From NCBI GenBank assembly GCA_964036665.1, contig OZ038530.1, positions 18,622,001-18,686,000 on the forward strand: a DNA stretch of 64,000 nucleotides, read 5' to 3'. Both the position numbers and the translations under genes were made by a program. The notes below the pieces were generated by a model. The model saw only the letters and a list, made by a program, of their open reading frames with translations, made no database searches and was not told where the DNA came from. The stretch is from Gordius sp. MW1. Taxonomy: Eukaryota; Nematomorpha; Gordioida; Gordea; Gordiidae. This document shows, piece by piece, positions 47,353-59,828 of this stretch (position 1 is the first letter of the stretch; each line of letters begins with the position of its first letter).

Positions 47353-48706
47353 ATCATATTCAAGTATGATCAGATTCAAGTGTCAATCTGACTTTGATTG
47401 AGGTATGTCGTGATTGACAGCCATTTTTAAATTTGTAAACAAAAGAAATCAAAATTAATGACATATATAAATATTATTATTGATAATACCTATTTTTTAT
47501 TTGCTCATTTATAATAAGTCTTTTGATTTTATAAAGATCATTGAAATTATATTTTGAGACCTAGTTTTATGATATGTAATTTCCATTGATAGCTACTGCT
47601 TATGTTTAGCACAGTACTATAATTTTTTTTTAATTAAAATAAATATCATTTATTACATCAAAATGGTTATGAGGTGCTATATAATCATTTATATCTGAAC
47701 ACATATTGGGACACCCATACCTAAATGCACATATTTACTTTGATTAGAAATGTGATGTACTTTTCAAATATTTTGTTCCTTGTTTATTTTAAAGTTATGA
47801 CTTAGTTATTGCTCAAGTTTATATAACAAAACAGTAATGTAATACAATGGATATATAAATTTTATTTAAATAAATATCATTACATCAAAATGGTTATGAG
47901 ACGCTAATAATCATTTATATCTGAACACATGGGCGCGCAGGTTTTGAATTAGGGAGGGGGCAGATTTTTAAAAGAATTTTGCTCGAGATTTTCCTAAGAG
48001 CAAAAAAAGGGGGGGGGGGTCCGGCTGCCCCCCTCTGGCTAATTAGGGGGGGGGGCAAAACATAATTTTTTTTAATTTGTTAGGGTTTTTGTATTGAATT
48101 TTTTTTTAATTAGGGCTGCCCCCCCCCTGCGTACGCCCATGTCTGAACACATATTGGGCCACCAATACCTAAATAAGCATATTTACAATGATTAGAAATA
48201 TGCTGCACATTTCAGATATTTTGTTCCTAGTTTTATTAATCCCCATGTGACTTTCCGAATTTCCTTGATAGAGTTTGTTGGGCCATCGTGATAACTCTTT
48301 ATTACTATTTATTTCTCCTGTTCATGTCTTATAACCCTCACATATTTCCAGAAAAATGTTATACATTTTGTTAACACAAGTATATCACTCTTTAATATCT
48401 AAAACTTTATATAAAACATGTTATAAATTACTTACTTAACAACTTATTATAGTCATACCAATTTCTGATTTGGAAAATGGCAGTGCCATGAAAATGTTTA
48501 GAGTTGTTTGTAGGTTTATTAGCTTGAAAATGGTAACAGTTGTTTATTAATCTCGTACGAGTGTTTTCTACGCGTTCAGTTGTTCTGTATAATGTTCATA
48601 ACCAATGGCGATGTGGCGAAAATCACGTGATCTTGTTTACTTTTACGCTTGTAGCCAATTAGTGCGTTCTGCACTTGAATCTCATTACACTTGAATCTGA
48701 TAACGC
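47353..48706. mobile_element. DNA transposon inserted in the integrase gene
   Basis: Inverted termini TTATCATATTCAAGTATGAT and CACTTGAATCTGATAA (about 33 bp, both with repeated ATTCAAGTG). Removing it joins WYILIVDA to TGWTEF, the expected integrase core. Inside, a ~150-bp block is tandemly duplicated (47640 and 47865), and the second copy carries a MITE. Confidence 0.75.
47928..48141. mobile_element. MITE of the CATGGGCG family (copy 5), exact 8-bp target duplication
   Basis: CATGGGCGCGCAGG ... GCGTACGCCCATG, flanked by TCTGAACA on both sides. The uninterrupted duplicate at about 47695 shows the empty site, which confirms the ends. Confidence 0.88.
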
Positions 48707-48708
48707 AT

Positions 48709-49088
48709 CTACAATTAAAATGTACCATTTTTTAATCTCATTCATAAAAATCTATGTGTATATGCTCCCACGAAAATTTAGGACGAGGCCACCTAAATTT
48801 TTTATTCCTACGCGGCATTGGTGCATCAAGCTTACAAAGCTCACACTGCCTTACGAATTTTTGGATGTCCATAATTAATTGCGGACACCAGACGTATTGT
48901 CTGGCCAAGCCTTTTATTTTAACCATCCCACACTGTCCCTGATGTAATATTTTTAGTACTTCCTGACGAAGCTTAATTGGTACCACTAACCTTTCATGCT
49001 TTTTAAGAACATTATCTTCTAAATATAATTCGTTCAAAACATGTATAAAAGGGGTGGGTACATTAATTTTATCTTTTAAGCCTGCCAA
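48709..49088 (-). pseudogene. Gypsy integrase zinc-binding domain and start of core
   Basis: Motifs VLKILHQGQCGMVK (H..G..g), VWCPQLIMDIQKFVRQCELC (C..C) and WEHIHIDFYE (first catalytic Asp). The frame then breaks just before the inserted transposon. Confidence 0.8.
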
Positions 49089-49159
49089 AATATCCTTTAC
49101 TTTACATATTTCAGGGTCCGTATTACTTTCATTAACAATATCATTTAAATCTAAAATAT

Positions 49160-49560
49160 TTAAATTACATGTCCTCCCATAATATCACAAGACAAAGGTA
49201 AATCATCGGTCTCAATGTTATCTGCGCCCAAACGCGATAGTACATCAGCCAAATGATTATCCTCTCCCTTGCCGTATTTTAGGGATAATTTAAAATTTCC
49301 CAACATTACAAGCCAACGTTGTAACCTAGGAGACATTAATAGTTTGGCGTTCGCCTTTTTAAATAAAGCAACAAGCGGTTTATGATCTGTGATTACAGTA
49401 AACGATTTGCCAATTAAATATTCGCGACATCGCTGTAATCCGTAAATCATCGCTAATGCCTCGCGTTCTATAACAGAATATCTCACCTCTGTTTTATTTA
49501 ATTTAGGCAAAAAATACAAAACTGGATGCTCTATTCCATCCTCAACCTGACATAATGCGC
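49160..49560 (-). pseudogene. Gypsy RNase H domain
   Basis: TEVRYSVIEREALAMIYGLQ and FTVITDHKPLVAL are the Ty3/gypsy RNase H motifs (E and D active-site residues), followed by DNHLADVLSR. Confidence 0.85.
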
Positions 49561-49685
49561 CTTCAATATCAATATTAGACCTGTCGACCCTGAGTATATG
49601 TTGTTTATTTTTTTTGATGGTTAAAAAGTTTATTTTTACAAAATAAAGTTACATAAATAAGCGTACAAAAATAAAGACATATTGG

Positions 49686-50440
49686 TTAAATACAAAGATC
49701 TATATCATTATCTTCTAAAATGGGCCATGAGTCGGCAAAGGATTTATAGTTGTATCGTACAACAAGAATCCCTAGTTGTTGCCTGAGTAAAAAGGACGCA
49801 GAAATTTTAGATTTCGGGGCGCGTTTTCCGATTTCTTTAAAAAGCCTCATTGCCTGTATGCCAAAGAAACCGGAGCACGAGGCAACGACAGGGATAAAAA
49901 TATTGGATGCCAAAAGGGCAGAATACTTTGTAGTTTTGCGCCCTTCTGCTGTAGCGATAGGGTCGTAATTAAAATGGGAAGGGGCAAATAGGTCAATACA
50001 AGTAAAATCCCATTTGAGGGATAGGCCATTTTGCCAGGGGACTAGAGAAGAGCCGTCAGGGCGCATCCTACCTTCAAGAGAGGGATCTGACGGCTCAAGG
50101 ATTGAGGGGATTTTTGCGTTTTAAAGGGCAGCTTGAATTATTAAATTAGCTTTAGTGTGCCTAACATATTTATATTTGTTTGCTAGGCAGTGTAGAGGGT
50201 GCCTAGCATATTCGTCTACAACGGTAAGACAATTTTGACACTTGAATTCTCTGCTTTAACTAATCCCCAACCTTAAAGCTATGGAATATGATAGCTCAAA
50301 GTCTTCAAGCAGCATTCCCAAAAGTTTGCTGGGATAGGCTTCAAGCCACTCGTGACAGGAACCATCAAAAGCGAGGGACCTAAGGTTGTAATTTGAGCAG
50401 CTTAATTTTTGAGTAAGAATCGATTTGTTAATATTGGCAA
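49686..50440 (-). pseudogene. C-terminal part of an RT ORF with restriction-like endonuclease motif
   Basis: Minus strand reads WLEAYPSKLLGMLL, YSIALRLG, then a Cys/His stretch (CQNCLTVVDEYARHPLHCLA), RMRPDGSSLVPWQNG, LKWDFTCIDLFAPSHF and a C-terminal 'FLLRQQLGI.VVRYN'. The RPDG...WD.T..D motif fits a PD-(D/E)xK-like nuclease fold; this ORF family is widespread in animal genomes. The final 126 residues are open, the upstream part has stops. Same family as 19950-20560. Confidence 0.7.
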
Positions 50441-50822
50441 TTCATTTCATCGATCTCTTTATTTTTTGAACTTTTAATCTCTTGAGTATGGGAAAACTAC
50501 GATCATTGATGCATTTGGTATTGAGAAGACAAAAAAATGTGGCTAAAGCTTTTTACCAAACATTTAATTTAAAAAAGGTCGAAATTGTATAAATGAGAAT
50601 CGGATAATGGTAATATTTATGAATGCTAAATAACCGCGATTTTTTGAACACAGCCTAAAATTTAGGCTAAATCTATTACTGAGAATTGGTTAAATGCTTA
50701 AAAGCGGATAAGTGGTAAGATTATAAAATTGTTTAATTAATTTTTTACAGTAAATTTAAATGTTTTAGTGAGAATGAAAAAATTTAACTTACTATTATAA
50801 GTAATCATTGAAGAGGCCACCA

Positions 50823-51115
50823 GCAAATAAACTTTAGCCAATGATTACAAAGTTGGACTAGGGACAATTCTCCGAATATGCAAAAATGCAGCCGAATTGC
50901 TGACAACTGCTTCTAATAACAAATCTCTCAATAAAAAGACAAAGGAATAGTAATCTTATTGATATAAATCAAAATAGATTAATTTAGCAAAATTTTAAAA
51001 ACCGAACAAGCTTTACTAAAATGGCTTAGAGAAAATAGTTCAAAAAGATGTGCAATTAATGGCCCTTTAATTCTTACCAAGGCAAAATATTTTTCAACGC
51101 ATTTGAATGAAGGTA
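50823..51115 (+). pseudogene. Tigger/jerky-type transposase N-terminus (CENP-B-like DNA-binding domains)
   Basis: Frame reads LANDYKVGLGTILRICKNAA (psq-type helix-turn-helix, compare 'IAK.y.VG.STI..I.K'), then after stops ALLKWLRENSSKRCAINGPL and KAKYFSTHLNE, the 'AL..W....R..g.PISGP....KA..f' CENP-B HTH. The DDE core is absent. It lies just upstream of the methyltransferase gene. Confidence 0.75.
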
Positions 51116-51682
51116 AATTTGTCTACATATCAATAGCATCAATTTCGATAGCTAAATATAATTACAAATCTTTATCTGACAATGGCCCGTGTTGGCTATT
51201 GACGAATGTGATGAATAATTTTATTTATAATATTATTTTATGCTCGTTTATTGTATCTTTCATGTATTAATTTTACCGAATAAAAGCATTTTAACATAAA
51301 AAAAATTTAATGTAGTAAAAATCCGTGTCATAGTTACCAATTGACCTTAAAGTAAAAATTTAAATTTAGAAAATTTCTGCGACTGCATCTGGCAGATTAT
51401 GCATCCCTGAGAGCCCAACATTATTCTGATGTTATTTAAGATAATGTAAAAGCGAGCTTTTAGTGATATTATTGAATTGAGGAACTTTAATATTTTTTAA
51501 ATCATATTTAATTGGTATTATTTAATTATCTTTGCTCATATTATACCTCAAGATACTTACATAAATAAAATAAAAGATTGTAATGTATCCAGCATCAATT
51601 AAAGTTTTAGATTTTTGTTGTGGGAAAGGGGGTGATATGAATAAATGGTTTTATAGTCATATCTCCTATGTTGTAGTTGTAG

Positions 51683-51718
51683 GTGGGTTTACATGACAAG
51701 AATATAAAATTTAATTAG
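51683..51718 (+). other. 36-nt GT-AG intron in the cap methyltransferase gene
   Basis: GTGGGT...AATTAG. Removal joins VVVV to DIAETS, matching the family 'DIA..S..QC..RY'. Confidence 0.8.
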
Positions 51719-52186
51719 ATATTGCTGAGACCAGCATTGAACAATGCCAAGAAAGATATAAGTTTAAGAAGGCATTAGGAAAAATATTTGAGGCCGTCTT
51801 CTTAACAGCTGATTGTTGCGAAGTATCCAAATTTTATAAAAATTCAAATTTTTTTGAAGGCGGATTTAAAATTATTATATGCAAGACATAATATTGAAAA
51901 TATCAAGTTTGACATTGGTAGCTGTCAATTCGCCCTGCATTATGCATTTGAATCTTTGGAACGTCTTAAGCAAATGATAGTAAATATAAAATCAAATCTA
52001 AATAAAGGAGGCTTCTTCATAGGCACAACGACAGTTGCATATAAATTAATGTAAGTCAATTAAATTATCATAAATAAACTTTTAAACGTGTGTGAAGGAT
52101 ATTTAATATATTGCAATGTTAATTCAACATTTCTTATGCTTTATAAAATTTGCTTGATCTTGAATTAATTATACATTATATTTTAA

Positions 52187-52623
52187 TGATTGTTGTTTAG
52201 GAGGATATGTTAATCACCTACTTTGCTATATCACCAATTTAGTGGTGTTTGGATGAAATGCATGACAGTCTAATATATCCAAAGAATCTTTATTTAAAAG
52301 AGACGTATTATGCGAATACAATTTGGAGATAAAAAGGACAAAACGCAAGATTAAACAATTGCAGCGAAGATATAGTAATAAAACATCTGGATAGATATGT
52401 AACGAGAATAAATGGGATGAAGTAAAGTAATCCTGTAAGGATCAGAACAATTACGGATCTTGTAATTCCAAATGCAGTGGCATTATATAGTTCCTAATTT
52501 AGATCCTCTAATATTCTGGAAATGGTGTAGAACAAACTAGAACGAAAAATCATCCGATTTTATCCAATTCGCTACAATTCGATTTTATCTAATTGGCTAC
52601 ATAATGTCGCCAATGTCTACTAC
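52187..52623 (-). repeat. 3' LTR of the CsRn1-like element
   Basis: TG...CA ends on the minus strand (TGTAGTAGACATTGG start). A purine-rich GGCAGGGGATTA lies just inside it. Confidence 0.8.
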
Positions 52624-52891
52624 AATAATCCCCTGCCAGATATATTTAAAGTTTTAAATATGTCTATAAAAATTGGCTAAAAATCATGTGATGTATTCAC
52701 TAAGATTTTTCGGCCAATACTTTTCTACATCTTCTAGTTACTTTGGCTGGTTCTTCCGCCTCTTGGGTCGTTGCAGCTTGAGTTTCGTCGGCAATATGAA
52801 AGGATGGTTCCTCTCTACTTAGATGACAGGGTTTTAATCGGTCTAATGAGACTGAATCTCTTTTGCCTTTCCAAGAACGAAGTATTTTGGT

Positions 52892-53980
52892 TCACGTTTC
52901 AATACTTTGTAAGGACAGCATACGTTGGAGAGAGTGGCTTATGCACAGCGTCGTTTCTGACAAAAACGTGGGTTGCTTCGAACAGATCTCTGCTGACTTG
53001 TTCTTTTGTTGTGGCATGGTGTTTTGGTATGGGGTAAGTTTCGCCATGGTCCTCCTCAGCTTGTCAACGAAATGATGTTGTAATGGGTCAGGTTCGGTAT
53101 TTAGTACGAAGTCTCCTGGTAGTCGTAAACTCGTACCATACACCAATTCTGCTGTTGTTGCTCCTATGTCTTCTTTAATAGTTGAACGTAAGCCTAATAA
53201 TATCAGTGGTAAAATTTCGTTCCACTTCGTCTCGCCGGCGGCTTTTAACGACTCTTTAAGTTGTCTGTGGAATCGTTCGACGAGTCCGTTTGCTGCGGGA
53301 TGGTAGGCGGTTGTTTTAATATGTGTGGATCCTAAGAGATTGGAAAGTTCGCGGAGGAAAGATGATTGAAACTGTGGTCCTCTGTCGGTGGTAATCGTAT
53401 GCGGCGCGCCAAAGTTTGCAATCCAGTGCTCTATCAACTTTTTCGCGATCGTCTCCGTGGATGTATCATTCAAGGGAGTAGCCATGGGCCATCTGGTGAA
53501 GCGGTCCACTGCCGTTAATAAATGTGTAAATCCATTTGACGGTGGTAGTGGTCCTACCAAGTCGATGTGTATGTGTGCGAAACGGGCGTCGGGTTGAGCA
53601 AAGGTTCCAGGTACCGTAACTGTGTGTCGGTAAACCTTGCTTTGTTGACATCTTATGCAAGTTCTAGCCCATCTAACAATGTCTTTGTTTATTGACGGCC
53701 AGAGCACTCGATTTGTAATTAGTTTCAGAGTGGCACGTATGCCTGGGTGTGATATAGCGTGAAAATGGTCAAAAACTGTTTTTCTGAGTGTTTCTGCTAT
53801 GACCGGTCGAGGTTTAGCAGTTGAAAGATCGCAAAGGATTTTTCTCTCAGATCCTGGAATTGGCAATAACTTTAACTTCAAAGATGATGAGTCCTTTAAG
53901 CTTTTCAGGGATTTGTCATTTATTTGTTGTCTGCTAATCTCTTCTAGATCCGGCATTTCTGGTAACTTGATAGCATCCAC
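52892..53980 (-). pseudogene. Integrase of the CsRn1-like element
   Basis: 362 open residues. HHCC zinc domain (HFHAISHPGIRATLKL, CIRCQQSKV), catalytic core with IDLVGPLPPSNGFTHLL, TTDRGPQFQSSF and GLVERFHRQLK supplying D, D and E, then ELVYGTSLRLPG. The frame ends early: the C-terminal part continues in another frame to about 52740. It inserts the cDNA copy into chromosomes. Confidence 0.88.
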
Positions 53981-54085
53981 TCCTAACCAAGAAAGTGCGT
54001 CCGCGACTGAATTCGCTTTGCCTTTGATGTATTGTATATCTGTGGTGAATTGAGATATAAACTCCAGTTGCCTGGTTTCTCGCGG

Positions 54086-55176
54086 CTAGTATTTGTCAGG
54101 TTTTGTATTAAATGCGTAGGTTAAAGGCTTATGGTCGGTAAAAACGGTGAAGTGTCGGCCTTCTAACATGTGTCTGAAGTTTTTGATAGATAGGTAGATG
54201 GCGAGAAGTTCTCGACTGAATGTGCTGTACCGTGATTGAGCTGGCTGAAGCTTAACCGAAAAAATGCCACACGCGAAGTTTTTTCTGCTACAGTTTGTTC
54301 CAACACTGCACCCACCCCTGAATTGGATGCGTCTGTCGTCAAACGTAATTTTGGTTTTTGGGCTGGTGTCCAAAAAATTTAGGGTGGTGAATTCGCCGAG
54401 CGCGGCTTCAGCCTTGTCGAACGCTTTCCTCTGACTGTCGTTTAAAACCACGGATTTTCGAGGGTTTTTAAGTATGTCAGTTAATGGCTGTAGGGCTTGC
54501 GCTAATTCTGGTAAGAATCTCCGGTAGAAATTTATCATACCCGAGGAATCTGCGGAGTTTTTTACTCGAATCCGGAATTGGGAAATTTTGTATGGCATCA
54601 ATCTTCTCCGGTAGGGGGGGGGGGTTATACCTGTAGAAGATATTCTGTGTCCTAGAAATTCTCATTCTCCGACTCCGAATTGGCACTTGGCGGGATTGAT
54701 CCTCAAATCATATTTTTGTAGACGTTGAAGAACGGTTTTTAGGAGCCTTTCATGGTCCGCGTTGGACGAGCTAGCTAATAGAATATCATCTATATATGCG
54801 TAGGTTCCTTCTATTCTCTTAAAACTACGTCGATAAACCTTTGGGAGGTTTGTGCGGCGTTCTTAAGGCCAAAAGGCATTCTATGGAATTCGAAAAGTCC
54901 GAACGGTGTCGTTACGGCTGTCTTGCAGATGTCGTCTTGTGCAATCGGAATAGGATGGTATGCTCTTACCAAATCCAATTTACTAAAGACTGTTTTTCCG
55001 CATAGATTTGCTGTGAAGTCATGTATGTGGGGTATTGGGTATCGGTCGGGAACCGTTACTTTATTCAAGCTTCTATAGTCCCCGCAGGGTCTCCAGTCGC
55101 CTGACTTTTTGACAGCCAAATGTAATGGGTATGCCCAATTACTTTTTGACTCACCGATGATACCTAGTTCCAGCAT
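54086..55176 (-). pseudogene. Reverse transcriptase and RNase H of the CsRn1-like element, frameshifted
   Basis: [20 protein letters not shown] and [12 protein letters not shown] then [20 protein letters not shown] are RT motifs; a further frame at about 54790 gives AYIDDILLAS, so the catalytic YxDD is intact. FLGY and MINFYRRFLPELAQALQPL (connection) follow at 54601, then RNase H with YSTFSRELLAIY and FTVFTDHKPLTYAF. At least three frame changes, one in a run of nine G/C at 54617. Confidence 0.87.
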
Positions 55177-55781
55177 TTATTCGAACTCCTTTTTGGCTGC
55201 ACTTAATTTATCGGGCGCCAATCGTCTGGGGCGTGAGTACTGGGCTGGGCCTTTTGTCAGAATGTGGTGTCGTACGTCGTGCTGTGGGATTTGACCCGTA
55301 AAGTTTAATGGTGATGTGAGCGACGGAAAGTCTTTTAATATGGTTTCGAATTTAGAATTCTGATGAATGAATGCTACACGACTTCCAAATGTTTGGTGCT
55401 GTGAGGCGAATTTTTTTGAGGATAGATGTGTCACTCCGTCGATTAACCTTTTGTTTTTAATGTCCACCATCAGATTGTGTTTGTGTAACAGGTCAGCTCC
55501 TATAATCGGCGTGTGAACGTCTGCTATCAGGAATATCCATTGTATCTCACGTCTTAGGCCTAGGTTTAGAGCTAACATCTTTTGTCCAAAGGTGCAAATG
55601 TTGCTTTTGTTGGCACCTTGCAATACCGGACCATTTGGAATTTTTGGAAATTGGCTGGTGGTGGAATAATGCTAACTTCGGCGCCGGTGTCGATAAGAAA
55701 CTTTTGTTTCGACGTTTGGTCAATAATGTAGAATAGACGACTGTTTGAATCCGTGCCAGCAGTAGCCGTCGTCTGGGCCAC
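55177..55781 (-). pseudogene. Aspartic protease of the CsRn1-like element
   Basis: FYIIDQTSKQKFLIDTGAEV with SIIPP is the retropepsin active site in the form typical of this clade. After a frame change near 55600 it continues FLIADVHTPIIGADLLHKHN (protease end), then a linker to RT. Confidence 0.85.
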
Positions 55782-55789
55782 CTTGCCTG

Positions 55790-56613
55790 TTAATTTTTTT
55801 TATTGTCATCCGTGAAGGCGCAGGGCTTTACGCATTTGCGAGCCTTGTCCTGGAATTTGGAGTGGTAATAACAGTATGGGTGCTTTTGTGCCCTGTTCCG
55901 TGAATTACTTCTTGTTCGTATTCTTTCATAGTAGGATCGTTGAGATAAATTGTTTATCTGTAACTCTAAATTACTAATTTTTTGTGTTAAATCCTGTATT
56001 GCCTTGTCACTATCAGTGGATTTAGCTATAGTAGTAATATTATTATTTTGTAAAATTGTTTCATATATTCGGTCAGCGACTTCAGCTAAACTTGATTGAG
56101 ATTTTTCTTCTCCCAAACAGGTTAGAATTCCAGTAATCTCTTTAGGCATTTTGTTTACCCATAAGTTCTTGAGAATTGTATCGCTCATTTGGTGTTCTCC
56201 TAGTAGGGCTTTAAATGTCGTAAGAGTTGACTTGGGGATTTGTCGTTTAAGTCGACATCCTTGAAGAGCTTTTGGATTCTCTTTGTGTCACTTTGTCCAA
56301 TTCTTTTAATCAATGCTTGTTTTAAGGCGTCATATGGATTCTCTTCTGGGATGTTAAGGATGAGATCAGCGACCTCCTCTGCCACTTCTATGGGGAGAGG
56401 TTCTAGTAAATGTGCATATTTTACCTTCTGAGAAGATATCCTCTTGGTTGAGAATATAGCATCGACCTGTGCTATCCAAATCTGAATGTTCCTTGAGTGG
56501 AATTCAGGGATTTTGATGTGGACAATTGATTCCTGCTTGATACCTCCAGTAGTAGAAGTGTTTATTGGTATTTCCTCATTGGAAGTTGAAACATCAGTAG
56601 ACTGCGTGTTCAT
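55790..56613 (-). pseudogene. Gag of the CsRn1-like element, one frameshift
   Basis: Starts MNTQSTDVST at 56613. Capsid-like IKIPEFHSRNIQIWIAQVDA and PYDALKQALIKRIGQSDTKR precede a break at about 56195. The second frame reads LWVNKMPKEITGIL, and ends in a CYYHSKFQDKARKCVKPC knuckle (CHCC), a hallmark of the clade. Confidence 0.87.
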
Positions 56614-57185
56614 GTTTAAGAGGGGTTACCAATTTAGTGATTGTGTTTAGGAGAATATGTTAATCACCAATTTTGCTATATCACCAATTTAGTGGTGTTT
56701 GGATGAAATGCATGACAGTCAAATATATCCAAAGAATCATTAGTTAAAAGAGACATATCATGGGAATACAATTTGGAGATAAAAAGGACAAAACAGATTA
56801 AACAATTGCAGCGAAGATGTAGTAATAAAACATATGGATAGATATGTAACGAGAATAAATGGGATGGAGTAAAGTAATCCTGTGAGGATCAGATACGGAT
56901 CTTGTGATTCCAAATGCAGTGGTATATAGTTCCTAATTAAGATCCTCGAATATTCTGAAAATGGTGTAGAATCATAGACTAATAAAACTATAGACTGCCG
57001 AACAGTCGATAATTTTTAAGTAAGGGTGTAATCCGCCATTACTTTAGTCTCATAAACTATCTAAGCGCTATTTATTTCGCTGGATTGTAATATTTATTTT
57101 ATAAATTTATATCAAGCTAATAAAAGCTTACAAAAGCCCAAACAAAAAGTAAAACTCATGTTTATATAAGAATAAATTAAACTAC

Positions 57186-59122
57186 TATCGTATCTCTCGA
57201 TACGAGGATACTTACCCCCCCCCCCCCATACAACGCCGCTAACTTTCTAACACGTATATGATAATACGCGAGGTACTCTTATTCTGTTTTGTTCTTCAGA
57301 ATGAAGTAGTCTACGACACCATCTGCCTTTCCTGGACATGCTAGTTAATGTGTAGTACATAGAACTCTATTCCTGTACATTTAATTTCTAGTACGCGTAT
57401 ATTCCCCCCCCCCGACGCGCTTATGCTTATACGTATTTGTTATTTTCTTACGCGTGAGTGATTTTCAATATACGCGTGTGATCGGATTGATAATTTTAAT
57501 TCTTGGGTGATTTAATAAATTAATTAATTCTCGGATACAAAATATATTAGGTAAAAATTCTATGTAGTAAAAAGGAGTTTAATAATTTTACCCCTCTTCT
57601 TAGGAAGAGGGTGTCCCTTTATTATGCAGCTCGTTCAATATCTCCCCTCATTCCCCCCTTATTATGCAGCTCGTTCAATATCTCCCCTCATTCCTATTCC
57701 TCATAGCTTAAATCCCATCCTGAACAAATATATAAATTTCATCATGTTATTTAAAAATAGAAAAATGGTGTCCAGAAGATAAATTCTCCCACCCCTACCT
57801 CGGAAAAAAGATTTAAGAATAATTCGGAACAAATTCCCCCCTTCTGCTGAATGAAATAAATCATATTCTAGAGATTAAATTCTTATAACTGGAGAAGAAC
57901 GACAAGCAAATTATCACCTGATTGCGTCAAAACTAAGGGAAAACTAAATCGTACTCAAGCGTTAGCCATGTTAGTGCTAATAAAGTTATAAATAAGGTCG
58001 GATCTGTGCCTATGACCACAATTGTTAAGGAAGCGGGTGTCTCCTTAATTTTCAGATGAGGGCAGGAGTTCCTCATGTATGGAGGTAAAGGCATAAAAAT
58101 GCTGAGAATTCCTCATTTTAGATGGATCGTAGGACAAGAGTATCCGATAACAAATGGCAATACGCACCGAATGAAGGACTATTCCCACAAGCCATAAATG
58201 AGGTATTTATAATTACATCCCGTTTGCCATGAACAACCGTCACAGCGCAGGGATATTGGATAAAATTATTCCAGGAACATCCCTTTTGCCATGAACAACC
58301 TAATCTGTCAAAGGAAAAGACTACACAATTTTATTGGAGGTTACACATGTATATACTAAATTTTGCTTAATTGGTATATAGTTTTGATATAGTGGATTGT
58401 TAAATTAAATGTTTTTAATATTGTAAACCCATAATCAAACGTTTGTGATAAAAACTATCCGATGGCATTATATCAATTATTATTTTGGTCTACATATATC
58501 CCTACCCCTGACCCTAATTTTTAATGAAAGGGAAAGGTATCGTATCTCTCGATACGAGATACTTACCCCCCCCCCCCCATACAACGCCGCTAACTTTCTA
58601 ACACGTATATGATAATACGCGAGGTACTATTATTCTCTTTTGTTCTTCAGAATGTAGTAGTCTACGCTACGACACCATCTGCCTTTCCTGGACATGCTAG
58701 TTAATGTGTTAGAACTCTATTCCTGTACATTTAATTTCTAGTACGCGTATATTCCCCCCCCCCCCCCGACGCGCTTATGCTTATACGTATTTGTTATTTT
58801 CTTACGCGTGAGTGATTTTCAATATACGCGTGTGATCGGATTGATAATTTTAATTCTTGGGTGATTTAATAAATTAATTAATTCTCGGATACAAAATATA
58901 TTAGGTAAAAATTCTATGTAGTAAAAAGGAGTTTAATAATTTTACCCCTCTTCCTAAATGGGAAGAGGGTGTCCCTTTATTATGCAGCTCGTTCAATAAC
59001 TCCCCTCATTCCCCCTTTATTATGCAGCTCTATCAATATCTCCCCTCATTCCTATTCCTCATAGCTTAAATCCCATCCTGAACAAATATATAAAATTAAT
59101 CATGTTATTTAAAAATAGAAAA
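57186..59122 (+). mobile_element. Non-coding LTR element nested in the hAT
   Basis: LTRs 57186-57764 and 58538-59122 begin with the hairpin TATCGTATCTCTCGATACGA and end ATAGAAAA. ACTAC flanks both sides (57181-57185 and 59123-59127). A TGGTGTCCAGAAG primer-like site follows the left LTR by one base, and GAAAGGGAAAGG precedes the right LTR. The 773-bp interior has no reading frame of note. Confidence 0.85.
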
Positions 59123-59559
59123 ACTACATTGAAAACATTTAAACTTGTGTAGAAATTCTACATTTATAAGGAAATAATATATTATCGTTAAAAGTAATAT
59201 TAGCGCCATCTATACTATATTTTCTACACGCTATAAAAAATTAGTATTAGTTTTAACATTATAGGTTTTCTATATATGAAATTTAACTACATAAAAATTT
59301 TACGAGAGTAAAATATTAATCAATTGTCATCTAAAAAAATTATTTACCCTTAAGATTTATTTATTTTATTTTTGCTTTGTAAATTTTAAATTGTTGGTTC
59401 AAATTATTTAAATAATTATAAAGCAAAATTTTTATTTGTGTAAGATTTGATGATTCATGTATAATATATTTCTAAAAAAAGTATAAGAACTTTTTAGAAG
59501 TTTATTTCATAAGTATAAAAATAAATTACAATACAATTCATGCATGTATTCATAAATAT

Positions 59560-59702
59560 TCATATGCAGGTTTTCTAATTGGCTGGCTTTACAAATCACA
59601 ACATGCCTTGGCAGATTGCTATGCACTCTTTGCTCCTGGCAGCAGTTTATATACAATCCCTTTGCCCATATTCACACACCTTCAAAATATTATATAAATA
59701 AG
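59560..59702 (+). other. Unidentified exon-like open segment
   Basis: After CAG at 59570 a frame of about 43 codons runs GFLIGWLYKSQHALADCYAL and on to a TAA. Composition is unlike the AT-rich flanks. I do not recognise it. It may be a captured exon or a SINE-like repeat. Confidence 0.25.
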
Positions 59703-59828
59703 AATTGATTTATATAATTCAAAACATCGTAAAATGAAGATGAGGCCTTATAGCAATCTTGTCAAGTAGAAAGCATATGAAATAATATAAATGAAAACTT
59801 AAGGTTTAAACTAGTTGCCATTTTAAAA

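Larger units (their letters stand above)
45620..49560 (-). mobile_element. Degenerate Ty3/gypsy element, truncated at its 5' side
   Basis: Reading on the minus strand: RNase H (49560-49160), integrase zinc domain (49088-48738), integrase core split by an inserted transposon, integrase C-terminal module (46932-46747), a G-C-rich extra frame, polypurine tract AAAAGGGAAAGGTG (46271-46284) and a 3' LTR of about 650 bp (to about 45620) that begins with the palindrome GGTATACATGTATACC. gag, protease and RT are absent, being cut off by other repeats at 49590. Confidence 0.75.
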
